The notes under the pieces: generated by a model | The model's input: the letters and a program-made list of their open reading frames with translations, nothing else | Database searches by the model: none | Told to the model about the DNA's origin: nothing | Position numbers and translations under genes: made by a program | DNA from: Nephrocerus scutellatus | Taxonomy: Eukaryota > Arthropoda > Insecta > Diptera > Pipunculidae | DNA length: 64,000 bases | Direction: 5' to 3' | NCBI GenBank assembly: GCA_947095585.1 | Contig: OX352761.1 | Coordinates: 55,474,432-55,538,431 of the forward strand | In this document: positions 42,192 through 52,879 of the stretch, one piece after another | Layout: every line of letters begins with the position of its first letter | Numbering within the stretch: the first letter of the stretch is position 1

Positions 42192-42990
42192 AATTTAATC
42201 GTAATATCGCCAACAACGTCAAAAAAGTTTCACTTCAACCGCGCGTAAAAGTTAAACGCATATAGTTAAGTTCCCGTACCGAAAAAAGCGTAAAAATGTT
42301 TACTCGTTTTAACGAATTTATAAAAAAAAATTTGCCATAATCGATGAAATAAAACGACGTGTTTACTACGCAGCTGAATGTACAAGACAGAAGTTTATTT
42401 CATTCGTCATTTCTTTTAAGTATGTATGCATAAATAGAGTTGTATTTACACAGTGCATGTGTGAGGCTCATACGTAGGATTACTTTGATATTTACAACAA
42501 CACCACTCAAAATTATCCCTTCAATATGCAAACACATCACAAAACTTTAACAATACCTAATGTGTTCATGAACTTATAATGTTTTACAGAGTTTAAGCTT
42601 TTTGTTAGCAATATCTGCCGTACATAAATATTTAACAAGAACAATTTTATTATTTATCATGTCTCTGACTTCAATATGTTTTGTTCTATTATGAAATACA
42701 GGATTTACTAATAATTTATAAGCACTTTGATTATCATTTTATAAAGTTATTTCATAAATATTCTTAGTGATTTCAAACTGTAAATTTTTTAAATACACTG
42801 CTTCTTTGCAAGCCTCTGAAATAGCTACATATTCAGCCTCTGTGCTTGAAAGGGCAATACATTTTTGTTTACTATAACTCCAAGATATTACAGATTTTGA
42901 TAACATAAAACAAAATCCTGTATATGATCTTCTATCATTAAGATCGTTAGCCCAGTCGGCATCTACATAACCTTTAATTTTAATATCTCC
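42192..42990 (-). mobile_element. Ty1/copia 3' end, copy with Pol tail
   Basis: LTR-like block, then Pol tail (RNase H residues YLKNLQFEITKN, NPVFHNRTKHIEVR) with the same small deletion after HIEVR as at 32.8 kb. It joins Helitron at CGGTCGT (42991). Its most similar copy is 32404-33202. Confidence 0.82.
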
Positions 42991-43836
42991 GGTCGTAAAT
43001 TATATTTCAAACCGCTAGGTGGAAAAAAAAAAAATTTGAGAACGACTGGACCGATTTGGCTAACTTTTATTTTATAAATTCGCCATAGTCCGAATAAGGT
43101 ATATGCGAAAAAAAATAGAAAACTTGCCCGGAAAATTGTAAAATTCGGAAAAAACTGAAAGTGCACGATTCGAACGATGGATTTGCGTAATTCTTTTTTG
43201 GTTTTGTTCGTTATAGTCCTAGGAAAAACGACTTTAAGCACTTCCAGTTTCGGCTGCGGTTTGCATTCGCAATTACAACAATTGAAAATCCAAACTATCA
43301 GGGTCGTTTGCTTACGCGCAAGTCATAAAAAAAAAACTGTTCGTGTGTTTAACGCGTAATTGGAGTGAAACTTATTTGATGTTGTGGGCAAAAAGATCTC
43401 CAAAAGACCCCAAAAGACCACCATCAAAAGGCCCCTAAGACCCCGAAAATACCCTGAAAGGATTCCAAAATACTCCAAAAAATACCATAAAACCCTAAAA
43501 AGACACCCAAAAACTACCTCCAAAAGACCCACAAAAGATCTTCAAAAGACCCTCAAAAGACCCTCTAAAAAACCTCAAAAGACCCTCAGAAGACCATCAA
43601 GAGACCCTAAAAAGACCCCCAAAAGACCCCCCAGAGGACCCTCAAAAGACCATACCGAATTTCATACAAATCGGTAGAGAAATTATTTAGTTCCCAAAAT
43701 TTAAAAATGTAGCACAATAATGTGATCAATATACTGTGACTCAAAATTATTATTATTTTATTTCAAATATCTTTTCATAAGTTCACAAACAAATTTATTG
43801 AAAGTGGGACAGGACAACGTCTGTCGGGTCAGCTAG
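42991..43836 (+). mobile_element. 5'-truncated Helitron block
   Basis: An internal deletion near 43163 (CTGAAAGTGC / ACGATTCGAACG) removes about 55 bp found in other copies. Hairpin and CTAG (43833-43836) are intact. Confidence 0.84.
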
Positions 43837-44664
43837 TTTTAGAGATAAAATCGGGCCCCATTGCAAATGGTTTGGCTGTGCAGAAGTAATTTCCACCTTT
43901 CATTTGATACCAATATTTAGACCCACCCACTTTTAAACACGCCCCCTGATGAACTTTCATAAGAAAGTCATTTTTTGGCTCTAACTCTGTCGAGGTGGGG
44001 TTGGATTGAATCCAATTTATTATAAGATGAAAGGTATTTTTATTACCTTTTATATGAAACGAAGCCGAGGATTATGGAACTAGAAAACAGCAGGTTTTCT
44101 TATTCCAAAGAAGGAATATGATAGTGCAATTGTGTTGTAATTCCTTATTCCTCGGCAATAAAATACAGCTTAAAATAGTTTGTATTAGCCAACTTATCTA
44201 CTACCTTATCTTTCCGAATTACGCGACATCTACATTATAGTAGAAAACTTAATTAAAAAAATAATTGTGAGCGAATTGCAAATCATTTTATTTCATTTAA
44301 TAATTTTTATTAAATAACTTGCGATTTACGCGACATATACATAAAATAAGAAAACTTAATTGAAAATGAAAATGCGAGCGAATTCACGAAAATATGACAA
44401 TACCTGATGTGATAGTTTAGTTAAATCGACGGCCGCCAAAATGTTTGCTAAATTGGCGCTTTTTTAATAAACTTTTGAGGTAGATAAGTTAATTCTTTAT
44501 CGAAGTTATTGAAGAATAACAAATGGGAAAATAAATTCTAAAACGTAATTGATTTTAATTTCTGTTCATTTTTATTTTTATTTATTTTTTTAATTATTTT
44601 ATGTTATGATTTTAATAACGCATGTTATTTTCGATACTCAATTTCTGAGACAATATTTATCTAG
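43837..44664 (+). repeat. F block, copy 8
   Basis: Complete copy after the Helitron CTAG. It has the GTCATTTTTTGGCTCTAA segment. Confidence 0.85.
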
Positions 44665-45012
44665 CAATAGGATCTGGAATTTTGGGAACTAAACCATTTC
44701 TCAAGAGATTTGTATGAAATTCGGCATGTAGGACTAAGATGCGACTATAAGACTTGTTCCTATGAAAATTCTGGTATCTCGTCAATAGGGTATGGAATTT
44801 TGAGAACTAGGGCATTTATTAAGCGATTTTTATGAAATTCGGTGTGTAGGACAAAGATGCGACTATAAGACTTGTTCCTATGGAAATTCTGGGATCTTGA
44901 GTAGCCAATAGGGTCTGGAATTTAAGGAAATAATATAATTCTCAAGCGATTTTTATGAAGTTTGGTATGTAGAACTAAGATGGGACTTTAAGACTTGTTC
45001 CTATAGAAATTC
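44665..45012 (+). repeat. 118-bp satellite, plus orientation, up to inversion
   Basis: About three monomers, ending CCTATAGAAATTC at the point where orientation flips. Confidence 0.9.
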
Positions 45013-46163
45013 AATACCTATAGGCGATATTACGATTAAATTTATCCTACATTCCGAATTTCATACGAACCGCTTTAGAAATGCATTAGTTCCCAAAATT
45101 CCAGACCACATTATCCAGATCCCAGAATTTCCATAGGAACAAGTCTTATAGTCGCATCTTTGTCCTACACACCGAATTTCATAAAAATCGCTTAAGAAAT
45201 GCCCTAGTTCTCAAAATTCCATACCCTATTGACGAGATCCCAGAATTTTCATAGGAACAAGTCTTATAGTCGCATCTTAGTCCTACATGCCGAATTTCAT
45301 ACAAATCGCTTGAGAAATGGTTTAGTTCCCAAAATTCCAGACCACATTATCCAGATCCCAGAATTTCTATAGGAACAAGTCTTATAGTCGCATCTTTGTC
45401 CTACACACCGAATTTCATAAAAATCGCTTAAGAAATGCCCTAGTTCTCAAAATTCCATACCCTATTGACGAGATCCCAGAATTTTCATAGGAACAAGTCT
45501 TATAGTCGCATCTTAGTCCTACATGCCGAATTTCATACAAATCGCTTGAGAAATGGCTTAGTTCCCAAAATTCCAGACCCCATTATCCAGATCCCACAAT
45601 TTCTATAGGAACAAGTCTTAAAGTCCCATGTTTGTCCTACACACCGAATTTCATTAAAATCGCCCTAGTTCTCAAAATTCCATACCCTATTGACGAGATT
45701 CCAGAATTTCCATAGAAACAAGTTTTATAGTCGCATCTTAGTCGTACATGCCGAATTTCATACAAATCGCTTGAGAAATGTTAGTTCCCAAAATTCTGGA
45801 CCCTATTGCCCAGATCCCATAATTTCCAAATGAACAAGTCTTATAGTCGCATCTTTGTCCTACACACCGAATTTCATAAAAATCGCTTAAGAAATGCCCT
45901 AGTTCTCAAAATTCCATACCCTATTGACGAGATCCCAGAATTACCATAGGAACAAGTCTTATAGTCGCATCTTAGTCCTACATGCCGAATTTCATACAAA
46001 TCGCTTGAGAAATGGTTTAGTTCCCAACATTCTGGAGCCTAATGGCCACCAGATCCCATAATTTCCATATGAGAAACTCTTATAGTCGCATCTTAATCCT
46101 ACATACCGAATTTCATACAAATCGCTTGAGAAATAGCTGTTTCCAAAATTCCAGATCCTATTG
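45013..46163 (-). repeat. 118-bp satellite, inverted orientation, about 9.5 monomers
   Basis: It begins with the reverse complement of the LTR-like block start (GCGATATTACGATTAAATT), then monomers reading GTCTTATAGTCGCATCTT and CCGAATTTCATA. The 236-bp dimer period is visible (GACGAGATCC at 45231 and 45467). Confidence 0.92.
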
Positions 46164-46961
46164 CCAGATAAATATTGTCTCAGAAATTGAGTATCGAAAA
46201 TAAAAAGCGTTATTAAAATCATAAAATAAAATAATTAAAAAAATAAATAAAAATAAAAATGAGCAGAAAGTAAAATCAATTACGTTTTAGAATTTATTTT
46301 CCCATTTGTTATTCTTCAATAACTTTGATAAAGAATTAGCTTATCTACCTCAAAAGTTTATTAAAAAAGCGCCTGTTTAGCAAACATTTTGGTGGCTGTC
46401 GATTTAACTAAACCATTCACATCGGGTATTGTCATATTTTCGTGAATTCAATCGCATTTTCATTTTCAATTAAGTTTTCTTATTTTATGTAGATGTCGCG
46501 TAAATCGCAAGTTATTTAATAAAAATTATTAAATGAAATAAAATGATTTGCAATTCGCTCACAATAATATTTTTATTTAAGTTTTCTACTATAATGTAGA
46601 TGTCGCGTAATTCGGAAAGATAAGGTATTAGATAAGTTGGCTAATACAAACTATTTTAAGCTGTATTTTATTGCCGAGGGATAAGGAATTACAACAACAA
46701 TTGCACTATCATATTCCTTCTTTGGAATAAGAAAACCTGCTGTTTTCTAGTTCCATAATCCTCGGCTTCGTTTCATATAAAAGGTAATAAAAATACCTTT
46801 CATCTTATAATAAATTGGATTCAATCCAACCCCTCGACATAGTCTTTCTTATGAATGTTCATCAGGGGGCGTGTTTAAAAGTGGGTGGGTCTAAATATTG
46901 GTATCAAATGAAAGGTGCACAGCCAAACCATTTGCAATGGGGCCCGATTGTATCTCTAAAA
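46164..46961 (-). repeat. F block, inverted copy
   Basis: Reverse complement of copies 5 and 7, including the absence of the GTCATTTTTTGGCTCTAA segment. It ends at CTAG (46962-46965) and the LINE junction. Confidence 0.86.
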
Positions 46962-46967
46962 CTAGCT

Positions 46968-47337
46968 GATATTACTTTTTCCTCAGGAGGAATGTCAGTG
47001 TCTGTGACCGCAGTAAAGGGATGCCCCCAAGGAGGAGTCCTCTCTCCCCTTCTGTGGTCACTGGTCATAGACGATCTCTTGGCCAATCTATACAGATCAG
47101 GCTACATCGCCATTGGCTATGCTGATGACCTAGCGATCATTATTAGAGGCAAACACTGTACGACTATTTCTGCTGTCATGCAATGTGCGCTTTTAAAAGT
47201 TTTAGACTGGTGTAGCAGGGAAGGGTTATCCATCAATCCTTGCAAAATGGATCTAGTGACTTTCACTAAGGTTGATTGACTTAAATCCAATCACCATTAA
47301 ATGTACTCCAGCGAGGTCAAATACCTCGGTGTTATCC
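46968..47337 (+). pseudogene. LOA-like LINE, RT palm, plus orientation, left part
   Basis: VKGCPQGGVLSPLLWSLVID and GYADDLAIII are readable in frame 46815-47279. A base loss near 47271 shifts the frame. The element is interrupted at GTGTTATCC (47337) by a jockey-like LINE and resumes at 50786 (CTTGATAAAAGAC). Confidence 0.86.
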
Positions 47338-47429
47338 TTTTTTTTTTTTTTTTTTTTTATAATTCGCGCACGCTTCAAGGGGTTCGCACCCTTATAATGC
47401 TCGGCTATATGCTTGGCACAGCGTGGGCG

Positions 47430-50303
47430 TTAAGGAAGAGGAGGAGAAAAGAGGAGATGTCTATGAGCTTGTGTTTTGAATGCCTGTGGATCATAGTGAT
47501 GTGGGAAGACAGAGCTTGGCAGAGCATTCCACATACGAGTTGTACGGCTGAAGAACGAATCCCTGAATTTAACTGTACGTCCGAAGATGGGCTTAAGGGT
47601 AAACTGATGAGCATTTAGAGCGCCACGAGTATTGCGGTTGAATTCAAGGAGAGGTGGCATGCAGCTGGCTATTTCTCTTGAGCACCGCTGGTAGAAGAAG
47701 CGATAAAACAGTGACAAGCAAGAAACGTTCCTGCGGTGTTCAAGCGAATCAATCGATTTCGCTATATTTTCGTCACCGATAAGTTTTATCGCGCGGTTTT
47801 GTATTCTATCTAGCTGATGCAAAGTAGTCTTAGGCGCACCAGACCAGATATGGCAATTGTACTCAAGTTTTGGGCGAATAAAAGCCTTGTAAATGGTAGC
47901 CAGATCAGAGGGAGTGAAATATTTCTTGCACCGGGCTAGAAAACCTAAACATTTCGCAGCATTTTTAGCAACGGTAAATATGTGGTCATTCCAACGAAGC
48001 TTGTCGTTAACGCACATACCGAGAATTACGAGATTTTCAGTTTCCTCGATGCAAGTGCCATTCATGGATAATGGCATGGGGTTTAGGATTCGCTTGGACG
48101 ACAGGAGACAGCATTGGGTTTTGGAAGCGTTAAATTCTACTCGATTGTTTTCTCCCCATTGTATTATGCTGTCAAGGTCAGAATTTAACGTGCTTAGCAT
48201 ACGAAGTTGTTTGAGTTCCACATCAGAGGTGGAGGGACGTTCCTCAAACTTATATGAGAAGCTGAGAGTGCTGTCGTCAGCGAAAGAGTGAATTGGATTA
48301 GAAGTCACAGATAAGAGATCATTAATAAAAATGAGAAAGAGTGTCGGGGACAGAACAGAGCCCTGGGGAACGCCAGCATTTATGTGGTGTAATTCAGATT
48401 TGAAACCGTCTAAAACAACTTGAATTGAGCGGTCCAAAAGATAGCTTCTAATCCATTGAAGCAGTTTATCATCGACACCATAAGCACGCATTTTAGACAA
48501 AAGAGCTTGATGCCAAACTCTGTCAAATGCCTTTGAAATATCGAGTGCAACAGCTTTGCTTTCTCCAAAATGATGCAAAGATCGGTTCCACTGTTCGGTG
48601 AGATAAACCATCAAATCACCAGTAGAACGTTGCCCACGAAACCCATACTGCCGGTCACTAAGGATTACGTTGGTTTCAAGATATTTCTTAAGCTGATAAT
48701 TGATCAGCGTTTCCATGACCTTGGAAAGAATGGATGTAAGTGCTATGGGTCGGTACGAAGAAGGAGACGACGGTTCGCCTTTTTTGGGTATGGGCTGGAC
48801 AAATGCTGTTTTCCAACTTCTCGGGAAGAGTCCAGAAGAATAGGATAGATGGAAAAGCTTACGCAATGGTAATGCCAGCTTGGAAGAACACCTCTTCAGA
48901 ACTAATGGAGAAATACCATCTGGACCAGCGGATTTGTATGTGTTAAGATCATTTAAAACTCTAGCAACTGCACGAGTACGAAAAAATATCTGTCCCATAG
49001 AGTGTTCAATACTCTGAGGTGCAGGAGGCGGCAATGCACAATCTGGAAGCGTAGAGCTAGCTGCGAAATGCGCAGCAAACAGATTGGCCTTGTCCATAGA
49101 GCTGACAACTGGAATGTCATTATAAATGAGCGTTGGAATCGACGACGCGGCTGAATTTTTGATTCTTTTCACGAAAGACCAAAAATTTTTACTACCTATG
49201 GGACATTGTAGTATTTTTTGCCTTAATTTTCGGTCGTAGGCGAATTTGACTCGTCGAAGATGGGCATTGCAATCATTTCTTGCTCGTTTAAACTTTTTTC
49301 GGTTTTCCTCGGAAGGGTTTGCTTTGTAAAACCGAAAGCATACCTCTCTAATCCTAGAAGCCTCTTTACAGCTCAAGTCATACCATCCATCTTCCTTTGA
49401 TTTGATAGATTTATTCCTAAAAGGGATAAACTTTTTCATACCAATAAGAATGATGTTTGTTATTGCATCAGCGGCGGCATCCACGTTGCTATCGCGAAAC
49501 AATAGCGACCAGTTATAACTCCCAAAGAAGTTGTTAAGGCCGTCCCAATTGGCTTTCTCGTATTGCCATACTATTTTTTTGGGAGTTTTTTCTCTAACTA
49601 CGTGGTTTATTAACGAGAAATTAGCTGATACTACACAATGGTCTGATGAGCCTAGGGGCGATGATACATTGACGGAGTATTTATCAGGACGAGAGGTAAG
49701 GAACAAGTCTAGGGTGTTTGCGGAATGATTTGCAATGTCAGGTATTCGTGTAGGCTCATTTACAAGCTGAGTAAGGTGATTAAACTCAGCGAATAACTCA
49801 ACACATCTTCCTTCGAGTGTTGTCTGGCCAGAATGGCGAAGCCACCCAGAATTGTGTACATTGAAATCGCCCGCAATAACGATTTCATTTTTACGATTTC
49901 CAATTCTTAAGATGGAATCAGACAGTGCATCAAACTCGCTCTGAGTTGAAACACTGTCTAAGTGGGGGCTTCTGTAAAGGAAACAGTAGTAGATGTTGCG
50001 CTCATGTACCTTTACTTTGAGCCAAATGAAATTGAATTCCGGATTGGAACTTTGGCTAAATTGAGGCAAAAGCTGAAACGCAACATCTCTACGAACATAG
50101 ATTGCGAGTCCGCGTCGAGGGAAAAATAATGGCACCAAGCTATACCCAGGTAGATTAAATTCCGATGCATCAGAATTATCAAATACCTGAGTTTCACTCA
50201 GTGCCAGAATTGCTGGCCTGTGGACATGTACATGGTTAAACACAGCGAACGAATTCGTTCTCAGCCCACGTATGTTGCTGAGATCCACTCTGAAAACACA
50301 CAT
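47430..50303 (-). CDS. LINE endonuclease-reverse transcriptase (ORF2 type)
   Basis: 957 codons from an ATG at 50301-50303. The frame is open 24 codons further upstream, to 50375, but starts there only with TTG. Endonuclease: LSNIRGLRTN, LALSETQVF (catalytic Glu), FLYRSPH, VIAGDFNVHNSGWL, TLDLFLTS and LGSSDHCVV, all catalytic residues present. Linker, then RT: PIPKKGEPSSPSSYRPIAL, YGFRGQRST, ALDISKAFDRVWH, AGVPQGSVLSPTLF, and FADDSTL as the catalytic box. A C-terminal part follows (KLEYNCHIWSGAPKTTLHQLDRIQNRA). No RNase H and no clear zinc knuckle. It nicks target DNA and copies the LINE RNA there. There are no stops or frameshifts, so it may be active. Confidence 0.95.
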   Translation of the reverse strand: MCVFRVDLSNIRGLRTNSFAVFNHVHVHRPAILALSETQVFDNSDASEFNLPGYSLVPLFFPRRGLAIYVRRDVAFQLLPQFSQSSNPEFNFIWLKVKVHERNIYYCFLYRSPHLDSVSTQSEFDALSDSILRIGNRKNEIVIAGDFNVHNSGWLRHSGQTTLEGRCVELFAEFNHLTQLVNEPTRIPDIANHSANTLDLFLTSRPDKYSVNVSSPLGSSDHCVVSANFSLINHVVREKTPKKIVWQYEKANWDGLNNFFGSYNWSLLFRDSNVDAAADAITNIILIGMKKFIPFRNKSIKSKEDGWYDLSCKEASRIREVCFRFYKANPSEENRKKFKRARNDCNAHLRRVKFAYDRKLRQKILQCPIGSKNFWSFVKRIKNSAASSIPTLIYNDIPVVSSMDKANLFAAHFAASSTLPDCALPPPAPQSIEHSMGQIFFRTRAVARVLNDLNTYKSAGPDGISPLVLKRCSSKLALPLRKLFHLSYSSGLFPRSWKTAFVQPIPKKGEPSSPSSYRPIALTSILSKVMETLINYQLKKYLETNVILSDRQYGFRGQRSTGDLMVYLTEQWNRSLHHFGESKAVALDISKAFDRVWHQALLSKMRAYGVDDKLLQWIRSYLLDRSIQVVLDGFKSELHHINAGVPQGSVLSPTLFLIFINDLLSVTSNPIHSFADDSTLSFSYKFEERPSTSDVELKQLRMLSTLNSDLDSIIQWGENNRVEFNASKTQCCLLSSKRILNPMPLSMNGTCIEETENLVILGMCVNDKLRWNDHIFTVAKNAAKCLGFLARCKKYFTPSDLATIYKAFIRPKLEYNCHIWSGAPKTTLHQLDRIQNRAIKLIGDENIAKSIDSLEHRRNVSCLSLFYRFFYQRCSREIASCMPPLLEFNRNTRGALNAHQFTLKPIFGRTVKFRDSFFSRTTRMWNALPSSVFPHHYDPQAFKTQAHRHLLFSPPLP

Positions 50304-50743
50304 AACTACAACAAACAAACACACAAAACACAACTTACCGCTTCTTTTTACCGAATTGAGAAGAGAATGTCTCAAAATGGATTATCAACACAATTTGTCG
50401 CCAGTGTTATGCCTTCACGACAAAATGAGTTAAATCACCAGAAGAAACAAACACTCACAATCCGTTATTCTAATAGCTAAAGAAATAGATCATCAACAGA
50501 CTGCCGCATACAAAATACACGACAGTTATATTTCACCAATTTCTTTAGCTGCGATGATGGGGATGGGGAACACGGACACTCACACTGCACTTTGCACTTG
50601 TTGATCGGCGCCGATCACGCGAACCGTTGGTTGTTTTGCGAGCACTTTAACTTTGGTTTTTTTTTTTGTTTTTTTTTTTGTTTTTGCGCAAGCACAATAC
50701 ACGATGTTGTTTTTTTTTTACTTCGCGTGTGCTGGAGTGCAGC

Positions 50744-50778
50744 ACGACCGTGCGCAGCGGCGTTTGGGAGACAACTGA
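50744..50778 (-). promoter_or_regulatory. Internal promoter of the LINE: Inr and DPE
   Basis: On the minus strand TCAGTT (50778-50773) fits the insect initiator TCAGTY. Taking its A (50776) as +1, GGTCGT occupies +28 to +33 (50749-50744), matching the downstream promoter element consensus (RGWYV) at the required spacing. Fly jockey-type LINEs are known to use TATA-less Inr+DPE promoters at their 5' ends. Confidence 0.72.
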
Positions 50779-50785
50779 GACAACT

Positions 50786-52013
50786 CTTGATAAAAGACTT
50801 AACTGGAATGCTCATATCAAGTCTGCTACTAAACGCGCTATGGGCCTGCAGAAGACTTTACGGCAGTACTTGGGGCCACAATCCTAAGATGATACATTGG
50901 ATTTACAGGATGATGGTGAGACCCATAATCACGTATGCGGCCATAGTATGGTGTCCCAAGGTACTCGAGCGGACAACGGCAAACGAGCTTCAGAAGCTCC
51001 AAAGAATTGCCTGTCTAGGTATTACAGGTGCTATGCGTACCTGCCCAACGACAGCATTAGAAGCTATCGTAGGTCTTTCGCCCCTTCAAATCTTCATTAG
51101 GAAGACGGCCGCTAGATGCGCTATAAAGCTGCAACTAGAATATAAGTATAAACCAGGCGACCTTGTGGGACACCTGAGAATTCTCAACTCAATTCCCGAA
51201 AGAGACATGTTCTGCACAATACCGGACGTTATGGTCAGGGAGTACTGTTTCGGAAGGTTATTTGAGGTAGAGATCTCAGACCGTGCAAGCTGTTCTAATG
51301 GTGCTCCGACACTAGACGCTAATGGTCTGGTTAGGTTCACTGATGGATCAAAGATGGATTCTGGAGTTGGTGCCGGTGTCTACGGACCAAATACAAAGGT
51401 CTCGATACCAATGGGAGACAGTCCAACGGTCTTCCAAGCTCCATTACATAGAGATCTGCGCGAGGTTAAACCTTAGTAAAGGAGTTAAAGGCGTTAGAAT
51501 ATATATCTATTCAGATAGCCAGGCAGCACTCAAAGCTCTGTCGTCCAAGTCAATGGACTCATTAACAGTCAAAAACTGCTACGATGCATTGCAATCTCTG
51601 GCCAGACACAACAGGGTTAAGCTCAGTTGGGTACCAGGTCATCGAGGTATCGCAGGCAACGAAGCCGCAGATGAACTAGCTATGGCTGGTTCGGAAACTG
51701 CATTCATAGGACCTGAACCATTTTGTAGCGTCAATTGGTGTGTCGCCACAAAGGTGATAAACTGTTGGGAGGGCAAACTTCGCCTGGCTCATTGGGTTAA
51801 TTCCCCAGGGCTAAGGCAATCCAAACAACTGATCAGACCCTATTCATATAAAGAAATCCTGCACTTAGATAAAGGTAGCATTAGGAAACTAGTGAGTTTT
51901 CTAACTGGCCACTGTGGCCTAAGATATCATCTTAGCAAAATGGGTGTGGGCTCTGTGACAGAATGTAGATTCTGTGCGGAGGATGAGGAGTCATCCGAAC
52001 ATATTCTCTGCGA
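50786..52013 (+). pseudogene. LOA-like LINE, RT thumb and RNase H, plus orientation
   Basis: Continues 46968-47337 after the inserted LINE. Frame 50592-51476 (its first 65 residues belong to the jockey 5' UTR) covers LLLNALWACRRLYGSTWG, WIYRMMVRPIITYAA, TTALEAIVGLSP and the RNase H start FTDGSKMDSGVGAG. A frameshift at about 51440 then leads into frame 51322-52041: IYSDSQAALKAL (catalytic Asp), WVPGHRGIAGNEAADELA and CRFCAEDEESSEHILCD. Its 3' end is missing and joins minus-strand copia at about 52014. Confidence 0.87.
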
Positions 52014-52101
52014 TTTGCACATCCAAGTTCAATTGAACTGACACTGAAAACAATAACCTCATTGTAGTATGTCTCACTACCGGAGAAAATGTCTCATAAT
52101 T
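52014..52101 (-). pseudogene. copia RT fragment
   Basis: Reverse-strand copia sequence next to a LINE poly(A) (T-run from 52102). It matches 21590-21686 (ETFSPVVRHT region). Confidence 0.75.
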
Positions 52102-52879
52102 TTCTTTTTTTTTTTGAAAAACCCTAGTCCAAGTGACTGACACCTCGACCTAAAAGATCTATTGTATCAATAGGGCATTAATTATCTAATAGACATACAA
52201 CTTTCCTAATAAAAGGTAATATGTCCTTAATAGCAGAGTTTTTCAACTCCGCTGTTGAGCATATTTCCTTATGGAATATGCGTTTTCTTACCCAAATAAG
52301 TGCTGGGCAATCGCAGAGAATATGTTCGGATGACTCCTCATCCTCCGCACAGAATCTACATTCTGTCATACACCCATTTTGCTAAGATGATATCTTAGGC
52401 CACAGTTCACAGTGATCAGTTGTTTGGATTGCCTTAGCCCTGGGGAATAAACCCAATGAGCCAGGCGAAGTTTGCCCTCCCAACAGTTTATCACCTTTGT
52501 GGCGACACACCAATTGACGCTACAAAATGGTTCAGGTCCTATGAATGCAGTTTCCGAACCAGCCCTAGCTAGTTCATCTGCGGCTTCGTTGCCTGTGATA
52601 CCTCGATGACCTGGTCACGTTTACCTGTCTCCAGACAAAAATATAATAAAATTAAACTTGGAAGGATTGCATCGATCGCCTTCTGTAGAAGAGCAGGAAA
52701 GATGCCATCCCCCCCCATGGACTTTGAATGGTTTGAAGGAGCCTACTGCCCATCTTACCTTATCTGGGGTGAAGATCTTACCAGATAAACTATTAGTTAT
52801 ACTAGCGATACTAACCCGTCGGTCAAGTGTGTTCGAATTTGTGTGTGGTACACTGTTGTACGAGCCGGGGAAATGAACA
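52102..52879 (-). pseudogene. LOA-like LINE, internally deleted (3' end joined to EN-RT linker)
   Basis: 52102-52615 is the LINE 3' end and part of RNase H (CRFCAEDEESSEHILCDC, and downstream NEAADELA-type sequence). At 52615/52616 (GACCTGGT / CACGTTTACC) it jumps to the linker between endonuclease and RT, a duplicate of 54912-55176. The whole RT is therefore deleted. The right end (52879) joins copia. Confidence 0.82.

Larger units (their letters stand above)
37939..42227 (+). repeat. 4289-bp tandem duplication, unit 2
   Basis: Copy of 33650-37938. Differences seen by eye: about 35113 G vs 39402 A, 35206 C vs 39495 A, 35421 G vs 39710 C, 36850 A vs 41139 G. It ends at CAAAAAAG (42227) and is followed by the normal continuation TTTCACTTC. 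Confidence 0.95.
47338..50785 (-). mobile_element. Apparently full-length jockey-like LINE with intact ORF and poly(A)
   Basis: The poly(A) (T-run 47338-47358) marks the 3' end, followed by a short 3' UTR, one long EN-RT ORF, and a 5' UTR of about 480 bp ending at 50785. It is inserted inside the LOA-like LINE, in the opposite orientation. The flanks meet as GTTATCCTT / CTTGATAAAAG, so any target duplication is 3 bp or less. No ORF1 is found. The poly(A) tail fits a jockey-type element, though the protein also resembles the CR1 group. Confidence 0.92.

Noticed and set aside
47893..48848. Plus-strand ORFs within the jockey-like LINE
   Set aside because: They are antisense to the intact EN-RT gene, whose catalytic motifs are all on the minus strand.
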